From: an alpha proteobacterium BAL199
GTDB taxonomy: Bacteria > Pseudomonadota > Alphaproteobacteria > Thalassobaculales > Thalassobaculaceae
Direction of reading: 5' to 3'
Assembly (NCBI GenBank): GCA_000171835.1
Contig: ABHC01000011.1
Span: forward strand, 124,001 to 188,000
DNA: 64,000 bases
Shown piece by piece: positions 1-8,176 of the stretch. Each line of letters opens with the position of its first letter. Within the stretch, counting starts at the first letter, position 1. The notes under the pieces are model-generated. The model was given only the letters and a program-made list of their open reading frames with translations, was not told the DNA's origin and searched no databases. A program made the translations under genes and the position numbers.

Positions 1-227
1 CAGAGCAAGGGCGCCTGGTGCGTGACCTGCGACAGCCCCTGCTCGACGTAGACGATCGAACCGATGAAATGCACGGCGATGGTGTCGCTGGAGCCCGCGC
101 GCAGGATGTCGTCCCACAACTGGCGGCACTGCTTGTCGGTCCACGAGTAGGTGCGCTGGTAGATCGGGATCACGAACTGCGGCGACTTCTGCAGGAAGCT
201 CAGCAGCTTGGCTTCGGTAGCTTTCAT
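1..227 (-). CDS. GmrSD-type (DUF262) restriction protein, N-terminal part only
   Basis: Reading the minus strand from an ATG at 227 gives about 75 residues that run off the window edge. The sequence has the DUF262/GmrS hallmark: a helix starting MKATEAKLLSFL, then QFVIPIYQRTYSWTDKQCRQLW, then a segment ending FIGSIVYVEQ. In this family the IPxYQRxYxW motif and the following acidic helix belong to the ParB/Srx-like nucleotide-hydrolysing domain of modification-dependent (type IV) restriction enzymes. The C-terminal half and any HNH (DUF1524) domain lie outside the window. The start lies 36 bp from the IS256 copy at 264, so its native promoter may have been lost. The family call is fairly safe; activity cannot be judged. 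Confidence 0.75.
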   Translation of the reverse strand, partial: MKATEAKLLSFLQKSPQFVIPIYQRTYSWTDKQCRQLWDDILRAGSSDTIAVHFIGSIVYVEQGLSQVTHQAPLL

Positions 228-263
228 CGCACGCTGCCCTTCAGAAACCTCTTGGCCTTCTTA

Positions 264-1693
264 GGGTATGTCCCGGTCGATGTTGAAATAGGGGAGCAGG
301 CGTTGCCCGCCTTGAGCCATTAGGCTCGGGGTGTCGAATCCGCGAAGGAGAGCAACGCCATGAAGAAAGCTACCAGATCTGCCGGCGTGGTGCCGGCGGC
401 AATCGTCGATGAGGCTTGGCAGGAAGTCGGAGCCAGCTTCGATCGTTTCTGCCTGACGGCGGGCCTGGCGACTTTGGCGACGATGATGGATGAGGAGGCG
501 GCCGAGCTGTGCGGCCCGCGCTACGGCCGGGCTGCTGGGCGAGACGGGTATCGCTGGGGCAAGACCAAGGGGAAGGTCGGCTTCCACGGCGGCAAGGTCG
601 AGATCGATCGTCCTCGCGTTCGTGCTCGCGACGGCGGCGAGCTGGCGCTGCCGAGCTGGGAGGCGGCGCAGTCGGAAGACCTGCTCGGCAAGTGGGCGCT
701 GAACCTGATGCTGATCAACGTCTCGACCCGCAAGTTCGGCCGCGCCGTCCGCCTGCCGGGCGGCGACATCCCGGCGGCCCCCGGGTCGGGAGTGTCGAAG
801 TCGGCGGTGTCGCGGCGGTTCGTGGCGCTGTCGGCGGAACGCATGAAGGAATGGATGGCCGCCGACTTGTCCGCCCTGGACCTGCTGGCGATCCAGATCG
901 ACGGCATCCACATCGAGGAAGACCTGATGCTGCTGGCCGCCGTCGGCATCGACGGCATCGGCGACAAGCATCCGCTCGGCGTGATCGAGGGGGCCAGCGA
1001 GAACGCCGCCGTGGCCCAGGCGCTGCTCGACAACCTGGTCGGCCGCGGCCTCGATCCCGCGGTCTGCCGACTGTTCATCATCGACGGCGCCAAGGCGCTG
1101 TCGAAGGCGATTCGCAACACCTTCGGCCGCGACACCCCGATCCAGCGCTGCCAGGTCCACAAGGCCCGCAACATCGCAGAGCGCCTGCCCAAGTCCTTGC
1201 AGGCCGGCGTCCGCAAGGCGCTGCGTCAGGCCTGGGAACTGGACGACGCCGACAAGGCCGAGAAGCTGATCCGCAACCTCGCCCGTCGCCTGGAGCGCGA
1301 CGCCCCGGGCGTGTCGGCCAGCATCCTGGAGGGCCTCGACGAGATCCTCACCGTCACCCGCCTCGGTCTGCCAGTCGAACTACGCCGGTCGCTCGCCTGC
1401 ACCAACATCATCGAGAACATGAACGGAACCGTCCGCCGGGTCTGCCGCAACGTCAAACGCTGGCAGGACGCGGCCATGGCGCTGCGCTGGACCGCCGCTG
1501 CCATGCTCGAGGCCGCCAAGGGTTTCCGCCGCCTCAAGGCCCACAAGCAACTCCCGAGCCTGCGCCGAGCCCTGGCGGCCCACCAGGACAGGAACGCGAT
1601 CAACCACGACCTTGAACAGCAGGCGGTCGCCGCATAGCATCGTCAACCAACAGCGCCTGCCGAGCAAATTTCAACACGGCGAGGGACATCCCC
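264..1693 (+). mobile_element. IS256-family insertion sequence, copy 1 (1430 bp)
   Basis: The element is bounded by imperfect terminal inverted repeats: the left end begins GGGTATGTCCC and the right end, read inward, begins GGGGATGTCCC, with similarity continuing into TGTTGAAAT. Its length matches copy 2 at 16922-18351 exactly. The flanking 8-mers differ (CCTTCTTA on the left, CCTCTACG on the right), so there is no target duplication. At least one flank has therefore been replaced since insertion, by deletion or recombination. It separates the GmrSD fragment from the truncated end of the carotenoid operon. Confidence 0.9.
360..1637 (+). CDS. IS256-family (Mutator type) transposase
   Basis: A 425-residue DDE transposase of the IS256/Mutator class, close to the usual length. 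Visible landmarks are IQIDGIHIEED around the first catalytic Asp, LFIIDGAKAL around the second, the CQVHKARNIAERLP signature, and TNIIENMNG with the catalytic Glu. It is preceded by GAAGGAGAGCAACGCC, which supplies a ribosome binding site for the ATG at 360. The protein is identical to that of the second copy at 17018-18295, which implies recent transposition. Confidence 0.95.
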   Translation: MKKATRSAGVVPAAIVDEAWQEVGASFDRFCLTAGLATLATMMDEEAAELCGPRYGRAAGRDGYRWGKTKGKVGFHGGKVEIDRPRVRARDGGELALPSWEAAQSEDLLGKWALNLMLINVSTRKFGRAVRLPGGDIPAAPGSGVSKSAVSRRFVALSAERMKEWMAADLSALDLLAIQIDGIHIEEDLMLLAAVGIDGIGDKHPLGVIEGASENAAVAQALLDNLVGRGLDPAVCRLFIIDGAKALSKAIRNTFGRDTPIQRCQVHKARNIAERLPKSLQAGVRKALRQAWELDDADKAEKLIRNLARRLERDAPGVSASILEGLDEILTVTRLGLPVELRRSLACTNIIENMNGTVRRVCRNVKRWQDAAMALRWTAAAMLEAAKGFRRLKAHKQLPSLRRALAAHQDRNAINHDLEQQAVAA

Positions 1694-1828
1694 CCTCTAC
1701 GCTATCCGTCGCAGATGACCCAGATGGGGGAAATGGCGAACTTTCGCCAACCCAATTTCAAGAATTCGCTAAATCGTGCTTTATTGCATTGGGAGTCAAA
1801 GTAATCCCCAGTTTTTATGACAAGGTAG
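1694..1828. other. Unassigned stretch between the IS256 right end and the truncated fni
   Basis: This short segment is less GC-rich than the chromosome. It separates the IS256 terminus from the point where the isopentenyl-diphosphate isomerase reading frame stops resembling its family. A plus-strand frame reads through it as SPTQFQEFAKSCFIALGVKV, which could be a fragment of a foreign gene, but no start or family is recognisable. It probably marks a deletion or recombination junction. Confidence 0.4.
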
Positions 1829-2005
1829 CGCCAGCCGTTTGCCTAAGAATTGAACCGACAAGTCAATGTCGGCAAGTTGTAGCTCTGGCAAGGCTTCAGG
1901 AACAAAATGGATATTCTCAAAGCCCGCCGTCTTGTCGCGATAATTCACGCGGCCAGAAAGCACCGAGTCCACATGGGCGTTCTTGCGGTGAACATCGTCA
2001 GTCAC
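1829..2005 (-). pseudogene. fni: Type 2 isopentenyl-diphosphate delta-isomerase, N-terminal fragment
   Basis: Starting from a GTG at 2005, which overlaps the blh stop by 8 bp, the minus strand encodes VTDDVHRKNAHVDSVLSG, then TAGFENIHFVPEALPELQLADIDLSVQFLGKRLALP. This matches the N-terminus of FMN-dependent type 2 IPP isomerases (R/K-K-x-x-H-I, then TGFxxIxxxHxALPELxxxDIDxSxxFLGxxLxxP). After LALP the frame reads CHKNWGLL and stops, where the family should continue with LLIxxMTGG. Only about 58 of roughly 340 residues remain. An isomerase is a common last gene of proteorhodopsin-retinal operons, so the operon was cut here. The host must supply this step from elsewhere. Confidence 0.72.
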
Positions 2006-2867
2006 GCGGGCGGCCTTCCAGAATGATGGCAAGAACCATGTGCGGAACGGTTAAAGCTGCCAGTCCAATAAACACGGCTTTCTGCATGGACGCGATCATC
2101 TCATTCGCAGGCCCAAATGCGAGTATGGCAGCCAGAGCCATTAGCAAGGAGGCAACCGTATAAAAGCCAGCAATCCTTGCAGCTTGCCGCCGGTATGCAC
2201 TGGCACGCCAGATTGCTAGGAAATGCCGTGGGCTATGCAGTGCACAAAAGTAGATGAGAAAGAATATGAGCGGTGGTAAAAACAGCGCGCCGATTAGCAG
2301 GATTGCAATTTCAAGCGCGTCCCACGGTTGCTTCTGCCAGACGAATCCGATGATGGAGCCACTAATGATCAAGAGCCAAAGGGGGGCGAGCCAAAGCTGG
2401 GCTTGGGCAATCTGGCGCGCACCTTCACCCGAAAGCAGCACATAAATGTCACTGACCGCGCTCACATGGAACATGGCAGGCAGACTTAAAACAGATGCGC
2501 CGATGGCTAAACGCTGGGCAAAAGGCTTATCCAGCCAGTCGCCGGCAAAGTGATGGGCTGAGTAGATCAGAAAGATCACAAGTGCCAGCACGGGTGCTGT
2601 AAACCAGAACGCCAGAACCAACCCAACGGTTGCCAGATAGGCAGCATGGAAAAGTATCACCGCACGCCAATCACTCATGAGCCCGGCGCGCCGGGCAAGC
2701 AGAGGGTCCAACGCCCCATGGGGTAGGCCGATCAATGCCACTCCAAGTGCAAGAGCAAATGTTTGCATGGCAGCACTGGGCGCGGGCATGACCAAGAGAG
2801 TGGCCGCGATGGCGGCAAAGCTCAGCCCCGCATGCAGAAAAGTTTCCACAGTAGGATGTTTCGTCAT
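1998..2867 (-). CDS. blh: Brp/Blh-family beta-carotene 15,15'-dioxygenase
   Basis: A 289-residue integral membrane protein of the Brp/Blh family, which cleaves beta-carotene symmetrically into two retinals, the chromophore of proteorhodopsin. Motifs seen are LIGLPHGALDPLLARR near residue 50, with the metal-binding His of GxPHGxxD, and IYSAHHFAGDW around residue 100. Several hydrophobic helices follow, ending in a PHM motif near the C-terminus. The ATG overlaps the crtY stop by 4 bp (ATGA), so it is translationally coupled in the crt operon. Length is normal for the family. Confidence 0.93.
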   Translation of the reverse strand: MTKHPTVETFLHAGLSFAAIAATLLVMPAPSAAMQTFALALGVALIGLPHGALDPLLARRAGLMSDWRAVILFHAAYLATVGLVLAFWFTAPVLALVIFLIYSAHHFAGDWLDKPFAQRLAIGASVLSLPAMFHVSAVSDIYVLLSGEGARQIAQAQLWLAPLWLLIISGSIIGFVWQKQPWDALEIAILLIGALFLPPLIFFLIYFCALHSPRHFLAIWRASAYRRQAARIAGFYTVASLLMALAAILAFGPANEMIASMQKAVFIGLAALTVPHMVLAIILEGRPRD

Positions 2868-4069
2868 GCAAACCCCTTTAGGCCGACACGGGCAGCCGCT
2901 GAAAGGAAGGGCATGGGGGGAAGTGCCGTCATGAGATGGGCAAGATCACGGCTGCGCGCGGCGTCTGACATGAAGCGGGCAAAGGCATCGGGAGTGAGCG
3001 CACGAGCCATTCGCAAGAAATAGTCGGCAGCTGAGGTGGGTTGCTTGGTGAGGGCGGACAGAAATACGGCATCTAGCCAAGCCCGCAAAGGTGGCTCGGG
3101 CTGTTGCGCCAGCGGTGGGCCGCCGCGCGCCATGGAGGCGGCACAGGCTTCGGCCCAGTTCTGGATCCGCAAAAAGCCATAGCCCGTTGCCGATCGCAAA
3201 GCACCCGCACCTGCACCCGCACGGACCCATCGGGGATCCTTGGATGGGGGCTCAATCACCTGTCCCATCGGCAGAACCCCATACTCGCGCCGCAGGATGC
3301 GCGCTCTGTTTAGTCCCCGCTGCGCCAATAGAGCTTGAAGTTGGCTGTCGAGGGATGTGGCACTCATGGCGATAGGGCTGAAGCGTGTGAATTCGATCAA
3401 GGCGCGACGAGATGAAAAGGGCAGGGTGTAGGTGAAGTGAAAACCGTATTCATCACATCCCATATCCTCCATCAGGCCCGCTTGGCCAAGTTCGAAACGA
3501 TCAATCTCGGTTTCCACTTCGACGCCGGAGAAAACTTGGAACAGCTTGGCTGTTATGTGTGGCGGTGTTCTTGTATCCACAACATTTCGGGCAAGCACGC
3601 GGTCTTCTCCGATAAGCAGCCGAACCCGGTCTGCATCTAGGGCCAATTCGCGCACGGTCTCACCGAGCCTCAGTTGAAAACCTGCATTCTCAATCCGATG
3701 CAGCGTTGACTTGTAAAAACGCTCGGCGCGCACGCAGGCATATTGCGAAAGCTCGGCGTGATGCGTGATGGCTCGGCCTTCCACATTTGAGAAACGCCAG
3801 CTTTGCCAACGCTTATCGATGAGGTGCTCGACTGGCGTATTGCCTGCTGACCAGAAGCACCAGGTGCGATCATCTTCAAATGTTTGGCGCGGGTCGATCA
3901 GCACAATTTTCAAATGTGGAGATATGTCAGCCAGACGCGCTGCCAGCGAAAGCCCCGCGCAGCCTGCGCCAATAATGGCAAGATCGTGCGTTTCCTCAGC
4001 CAAGTGCTTGGCCCCCCGCAAGGTTTGCCCCCGGGCGGTGCTGGATGGCGGCGTGTAAGCGAGGATCAT
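2864..4069 (-). CDS. crtY: Lycopene beta-cyclase
   Basis: An FAD/NAD(P)-dependent enzyme of the CrtY family that closes both ends of lycopene to make beta-carotene. The dinucleotide-binding motif DLAIIGAGCAGLSLAARL lies near residue 30, followed by ETFEDDRTWCFWS, the family's DxTW region. A later TGYGFLRI segment fits the C-terminal FAD-contacting part. The ATG at 4069 overlaps crtB by 74 bp; a TTG at 4003 would give a more typical N-terminus (LAEETHDLAIIG) and only an 8-bp overlap, so the true start may be there. The gene overlaps blh by 4 bp. Codon use and base composition are less GC-rich than in the core genes. Confidence 0.92.
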   Translation of the reverse strand: MILAYTPPSSTARGQTLRGAKHLAEETHDLAIIGAGCAGLSLAARLADISPHLKIVLIDPRQTFEDDRTWCFWSAGNTPVEHLIDKRWQSWRFSNVEGRAITHHAELSQYACVRAERFYKSTLHRIENAGFQLRLGETVRELALDADRVRLLIGEDRVLARNVVDTRTPPHITAKLFQVFSGVEVETEIDRFELGQAGLMEDMGCDEYGFHFTYTLPFSSRRALIEFTRFSPIAMSATSLDSQLQALLAQRGLNRARILRREYGVLPMGQVIEPPSKDPRWVRAGAGAGALRSATGYGFLRIQNWAEACAASMARGGPPLAQQPEPPLRAWLDAVFLSALTKQPTSAADYFLRMARALTPDAFARFMSDAARSRDLAHLMTALPPMPFLSAAARVGLKGFA

Positions 4070-4943
4070 GTTGATGATGCTGGCTGTGCAAATGACGTTG
4101 CAGCACGAAAGCCGCTCCCGCTTTCAGGCCAATCGCAATTTTTCGGCCACCCGAAACAACAGCGCGCCGTTCCCAAGGACGATAGCCTTCCGAGGCAATG
4201 CGTGTTCCGATGGCGCGATAGACCCTTGCGGCTGTCAAAATGGCAAGTCGCGCACGCGGCGGCAAAAAACCTAGCCCCGCTTCACCGCTTTCATAATAGC
4301 GTTCAGCAAGTTGAAGCGTCCGCTCTACCGCTTGGTGCGCGCGAGCCTCAAGCGCGCTATTGGGTTTCACCAGAGCATCGGGCGCGATCTCGCCGACCCA
4401 AGATGCGGGCAGGTATCGCCGAGCAAGCCCAGCATCCGTGCCAACATCGCGCGCGATGTTGGTAAGCTGCATGGCAATGCCCAGATCAATGGCGAAAGGA
4501 TATGCTTTCGGATCGTCAACATCCAGAACCGCGCACATCATCAGCCCGACAGTACCTGCAACCGCATAGGCATAATCCAGAAGGGCAGCTTCATCAGCCA
4601 ATGCCACTGGCTTCAAGTCCGTGCGTACACCTGCAATGAGTGCCTGTAATGCGCCTAATTGAAGTCCGGTTTCGTCACGAAGTGTTAACGCGGCGGCGAC
4701 GAGGGGATCGCTACGATCACCACTTGAAATCGCATTGGAAAGTGACGCTAACTTTTCATCAGCTGAATTGGGGTCAGTTGCTTCATCTGCCAGATCATCA
4801 ATAGCCCGGCAGAGCGCATAGAGGCGTGCTGCCCGTTCGCCGTGGCGGGCGCCAAGAAGATGCGAGGCGAAGTGGAAGCTGCGCCCATGCTTTTTCAGAA
4901 CTACCTTTGCCGCGCCAGAATGCACCTGCGAAACGAATGCCAT
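3996..4943 (-). CDS. crtB: Phytoene synthase
   Basis: Condenses two geranylgeranyl diphosphates to phytoene. Squalene/phytoene synthase motifs are clear: LYALCRAIDDLADEATD (first Asp-rich motif), then DLGIAMQLTNIARDVGTDA (second Asp-rich motif), then RYLPASW. The ATG at 4943 (MAFVSQVHSG) lies 4 bp after the crtI stop and is preferred over an upstream in-frame ATG at 4979 that would overlap crtI. The length, 315 residues, is normal. The last roughly 25 residues overlap the annotated crtY start. Confidence 0.93.
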   Translation of the reverse strand: MAFVSQVHSGAAKVVLKKHGRSFHFASHLLGARHGERAARLYALCRAIDDLADEATDPNSADEKLASLSNAISSGDRSDPLVAAALTLRDETGLQLGALQALIAGVRTDLKPVALADEAALLDYAYAVAGTVGLMMCAVLDVDDPKAYPFAIDLGIAMQLTNIARDVGTDAGLARRYLPASWVGEIAPDALVKPNSALEARAHQAVERTLQLAERYYESGEAGLGFLPPRARLAILTAARVYRAIGTRIASEGYRPWERRAVVSGGRKIAIGLKAGAAFVLQRHLHSQHHQHDPRLHAAIQHRPGANLAGGQALG

Positions 4944-4947
4944 GGCT

Positions 4948-6435
4948 CTACACCGTGCCCATAGAAGCAGACGGGGCAAGCAAGCGGTCTAGCACCTTGG
5001 CGGAGCTGATGACGCCTGGCAATCCGGCACCCGGATGTGTGCCTGCTCCCACGAGGTATAGTCCTTCTGGGCCTTCGGCCTTGTTGTGGAAGCGAAACCA
5101 AGCCGATTGCATGAAGGTGGGCGCAATGGAAAAGCCAGCGCCAGCGGGGCTCAAATAATCATGGGCGAAATCAGCAGGCGTCATGTGAAATGGCGCGCGC
5201 ACAGACTGCAAGATTCCGGGAAGAACTTTGCGGTCAAGCTCGGCGATCACCCGTGCTTGAAAGCGTGGGCCTTCAACCGACCAATCGATATCCGCATCCA
5301 GGTTTGGAACGGGTACAAGAGCATAGAAACTGTCGCAGCCTGGGGGTGCGAAGGAGGGATCGGTGGCAGTTGGCCTATGAAGATAAATCGACATATCTTG
5401 CGCTAGTGTCTTGCGCTTGAAGATATCGCTCAACAGCCCTTCATAGCGCGGCCCCAGCACAATGGTGTGGTGGGCCACATCCGGCCATTGACGGTCTGCG
5501 CCAAAGAACACCACAAATAGCCCCATGGATTTGCGCGCATGGCGCGTTTTGAAGCGGGCCGATAGCTTGGTGTCCTTGCGTTCCAGCATATGGGCATAAA
5601 GATGGGCGGGGTCTGCATTGGAGATCACGGCGTTGGCCTTCAGCCGCTCACCGCTTTCTAACCGAACAGCCGTAACGCTACCTTGGGCCGTCTCGATTTT
5701 CGCTATGGTTTCGCCAAGCCGGATTGTAATTCCTTGGCGTCGCATCAGGCCCTCAAGGGCTGCCACCAGCGCACCTGTGCCGCCCATACAGAAATGAACG
5801 CCATGTGCGCGCTCCAGAAAGTGGATTAGGGCGTAAATGCAGGTCGTGTCGAATGGGTTGCCGCCAACCAGCAGCGGTTGGATGGAAAAGGCTTGTCGCA
5901 GCTTTTCTGATTTTAGATGGGCGCAAACCAGTTGCCAGACACTGCGATGCGCGCCAAGGCGCAGCATGGCGGGCACGGCGGCAATCATGCGGGTGAGCTT
6001 GTGAAATGGCCTATCCGCCAACTCTTCAAATCCCACGGCATAGATTTCCTTGGAAGCAGAAAGCAGGTTTTGATAGCCGTCCACATCGTCTGGTGCGACA
6101 CGCCTGATCTCGGAAAGTGTTTCCGCAATCGTGCCGCCATAATCGAAGGTACTGCGGTCTTCATAGATGAAGCGGTACCAGGGCTTCATCGGCACCAGTT
6201 GAGCATGGTCACGCAGGTTCTCGCCAAAGAGTTCGAAAAGTTCTTCAAACAGGAAAGGTGCGGTGAGGACCGTGGGGCCGGCATCATGGCGGAAGCCTTC
6301 GCGTTCCAACACCTGCGCGCGTCCGCCAAGCTTGGGTGCGCGGTCGATGAGGGTGACGGTCCAGCCTTTGGCCCTTGCGCGTAAGGCCGCCGCCATGCCG
6401 CCAAAGCCGCCGCCAATAACGATGGCGTGGCTCAT
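4948..6435 (-). CDS. crtI: Phytoene desaturase
   Basis: A bacterial CrtI-type desaturase of 495 residues that converts phytoene to lycopene using FAD. The N-terminus carries the Rossmann motif AIVIGGGFGGMAAALRARAKG followed by LIDRAPKLGGRA. The C-terminus has GLYLVGAGTHPGAGLPGV, the bacterial-type phytoene dehydrogenase signature. Start and stop both couple to neighbours: ATGA overlap with crtE upstream and 4 bp to crtB downstream. Confidence 0.95.
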   Translation of the reverse strand: MSHAIVIGGGFGGMAAALRARAKGWTVTLIDRAPKLGGRAQVLEREGFRHDAGPTVLTAPFLFEELFELFGENLRDHAQLVPMKPWYRFIYEDRSTFDYGGTIAETLSEIRRVAPDDVDGYQNLLSASKEIYAVGFEELADRPFHKLTRMIAAVPAMLRLGAHRSVWQLVCAHLKSEKLRQAFSIQPLLVGGNPFDTTCIYALIHFLERAHGVHFCMGGTGALVAALEGLMRRQGITIRLGETIAKIETAQGSVTAVRLESGERLKANAVISNADPAHLYAHMLERKDTKLSARFKTRHARKSMGLFVVFFGADRQWPDVAHHTIVLGPRYEGLLSDIFKRKTLAQDMSIYLHRPTATDPSFAPPGCDSFYALVPVPNLDADIDWSVEGPRFQARVIAELDRKVLPGILQSVRAPFHMTPADFAHDYLSPAGAGFSIAPTFMQSAWFRFHNKAEGPEGLYLVGAGTHPGAGLPGVISSAKVLDRLLAPSASMGTV

Positions 6436-7283
6436 GCCGTTTCCGGCTGCAAGCCCAGTGCCAGTCTGATGGGTGCCGCGCGCGCGACCAGTGAATGAGC
6501 CAGTCCGGCTGGCAATTCAGCCGCGGTTTGTTCGAAGGCCTCCAGCCGAGCGACGGCTGCTTCGCGCACAGCGCGGCGTGGGTTGGTAATGCCTTTGGCA
6601 GCATAGACGGCAACGGCGTTCAATGAGCCATTGGCGGCATCGCGGTCAGCGTCGCCCAAATCATCGAGCATTTGATAGGCAATGGCGAATAGCGTAGCGG
6701 CGCGACTGGCAGCCCCCAGAAGCGGCTCTCGGCCCGCTGCTATCAACGCAAGTTCCAGCGGTAGTGCAAGAAGGGGGCCTGATTTGGCCGCGGCAATCTG
6801 TTCGTAGGCTTCTGGATCGTTACAGGTCCCGCCGAGACGCAAGTCCTCGCACTGTCCGGAAATGACATGTGCTACCCGCAGATGCACATGCGTGATCATG
6901 GATGCGGCTTTCGGGCCTGCTTGCGCCAAGGCTGCATAAGCGGATGAGAGCATCAAGTCGCCAGCGCAGATGGCGATGGCTTCTCCGTGCGCTAACCACA
7001 TGGATGGCGCGTTGCGCCGCATGCCATCGCGGTCCTGCAGGTCATCATGCACGAGTGATGCGTTATGGAGAAGTTCGCACCCGCTGGCGAGTGCGACGCA
7101 GATGGTCTGTGAAAGGCCAAGGGCCGAACCGGCTTGCAATGCAATGCGGGCGCGTACGCGACTGCCGCCGGCTGAGAAATGGTTGCGGACAATGCCTGCA
7201 AGCGAGCCCGGCTCGCCAGTGCAGAGCGTGTCTATCAACGCCTCCACTTTGGTGAGGAGACTGGCCAGCTCATTGTCAGTCAT
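6432..7283 (-). CDS. crtE: Geranylgeranyl diphosphate synthase (polyprenyl synthetase)
   Basis: A trans-isoprenyl diphosphate synthase that makes the C20 precursor for phytoene. The first Asp-rich motif is seen in ELLHNASLVHDDLQDRD, and a second motif in AYQMLDDLGDADRD. The ATG at 7283 (MTDNELASLL) is chosen over an ATG 33 bp upstream because the extra residues do not look like the family. It is the first enzyme gene after the rhodopsin, 107 bp downstream, and overlaps crtI by 4 bp. The carotenoid genes crtE-I-B-Y-blh are complete and form one transcription unit. Confidence 0.92.
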   Translation of the reverse strand: MTDNELASLLTKVEALIDTLCTGEPGSLAGIVRNHFSAGGSRVRARIALQAGSALGLSQTICVALASGCELLHNASLVHDDLQDRDGMRRNAPSMWLAHGEAIAICAGDLMLSSAYAALAQAGPKAASMITHVHLRVAHVISGQCEDLRLGGTCNDPEAYEQIAAAKSGPLLALPLELALIAAGREPLLGAASRAATLFAIAYQMLDDLGDADRDAANGSLNAVAVYAAKGITNPRRAVREAAVARLEAFEQTAAELPAGLAHSLVARAAPIRLALGLQPETA

Positions 7284-7390
7284 TTTGCTGCCTTTGAAAT
7301 TCGCCCCGGCTTGCATGAAGAAAGGCGGAGCGATGCCTTGATGGTGGATGCGGAGGCCGAAGCCTCCGCATCTGATCGTTTTACTTAGCC

Positions 7391-8158
7391 TTATGCCTTT
7401 GCAGGCGAGTCCGATTCATTTTCGGACTTACGCACGGCGATCATGTAGATCAACAGGCCGAACACGGCTTTCGCGGTGATGTCCGCAATCGTGTAACCGA
7501 CTTCGATCAAGGCGAAGGCCGCGCCACCGTCCATCGGAATGACGAACGGCAGGAAGTAAACAATCGGATAGAAGAACCACGACACGACAACCAGCGAGCG
7601 TGCCATGCTGACAAGTCCACGCACGTTCTCCGGCTGTTGGTCGATGGATTTGGAAAGCCCCGAGTACAACGTCATCACGATGTAGAGGAAGGGGATCATC
7701 GACAGCGCGCCCCAGATGAGGCGTGTTGATTCCATGCCTTCTGAGACTTCACCAGGATAGCCCAGCACGATCATCAATGCTGCGGCACCGCCGAGCTTGA
7801 TGGAGCGTGACATGGTTTCGGCTTGGCTCAGACGCATCACAAGGATGAGTTCAATGAGCAAAAGCGGAACTGTGAGAAGCCAGTCAACATAGCGATAAGC
7901 TCTGTTGTAGGCGATCCCGGTCGCTTCAATGGTGCCGTTGACAACATTGAAAGCTGCATCCCAGCTCTCGAACATACGCCAGTAGTGATAGAGTGCAATG
8001 AAGGTCACAAGTCCGGTGATCGTCACTGCGGTACGGTAGTTCGCGCTGCATTGGCTGCGGCCGAACCAGAAGAACAGTGTTGCGGCCGCAAAAGTTGCGA
8101 TAGTGAAGGAAAGTGAATTATAGACCAAATAGTACTGGCTTGCTGTAATGGCCTGCAT
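7391..8158 (-). CDS. Proteorhodopsin, green-type light-driven proton pump
   Basis: A seven-helix microbial rhodopsin of 255 residues. In helix C, RYVDWLLTVPLLLIELILVM gives the proton-pump triad Asp92, Thr96 and Glu103 (97/101/108 in marine proteorhodopsin numbering). Leu100 occupies the spectral-tuning site (105), which predicts green absorption. His58 in LYHYWRM matches the conserved His75 partner of the counterion. Lys230 in IADITAKAVFG is the Schiff-base lysine for retinal. The start is the ATG at 8158, because GGAGGG lies just upstream of it; the ATG at 8170 contains that ribosome binding site. A longer open frame runs into the adjacent IS1380 but is not coding. It heads the crtE-I-B-Y-blh operon that makes its retinal. 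Confidence 0.96.
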   Translation of the reverse strand: MQAITASQYYLVYNSLSFTIATFAAATLFFWFGRSQCSANYRTAVTITGLVTFIALYHYWRMFESWDAAFNVVNGTIEATGIAYNRAYRYVDWLLTVPLLLIELILVMRLSQAETMSRSIKLGGAAALMIVLGYPGEVSEGMESTRLIWGALSMIPFLYIVMTLYSGLSKSIDQQPENVRGLVSMARSLVVVSWFFYPIVYFLPFVIPMDGGAAFALIEVGYTIADITAKAVFGLLIYMIAVRKSENESDSPAKA

Positions 8159-8162
8159 GAGA

Positions 8163-8168
8163 CCCTCC
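8163..8168 (-). promoter_or_regulatory. Ribosome binding site deciding the proteorhodopsin start
   Basis: On the minus strand GGAGGG precedes the ATG at 8158 by 4 bases. It lies inside codons of the alternative upstream ATG (8170), which argues for initiation at 8158. Only 18 bp separate the start codon from the end of IS1380 copy A, so there is no room for a native promoter. Confidence 0.7.
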
Positions 8169-8176
8169 ATCCTGAT

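Noticed and set aside
261-1160. Minus-strand 299-residue frame across IS256 (and its duplicate at 16859-17818)
   Set aside because: Antisense shadow of the transposase, His/Arg/Gly-rich, repeated only because the IS is repeated.
1612-2163. 183-residue plus-strand frame spanning the IS256 end and blh
   Set aside because: It crosses the IS boundary and lies antisense to blh and fni. Only the short 1700-1830 part could be a gene fragment, and that is noted separately.
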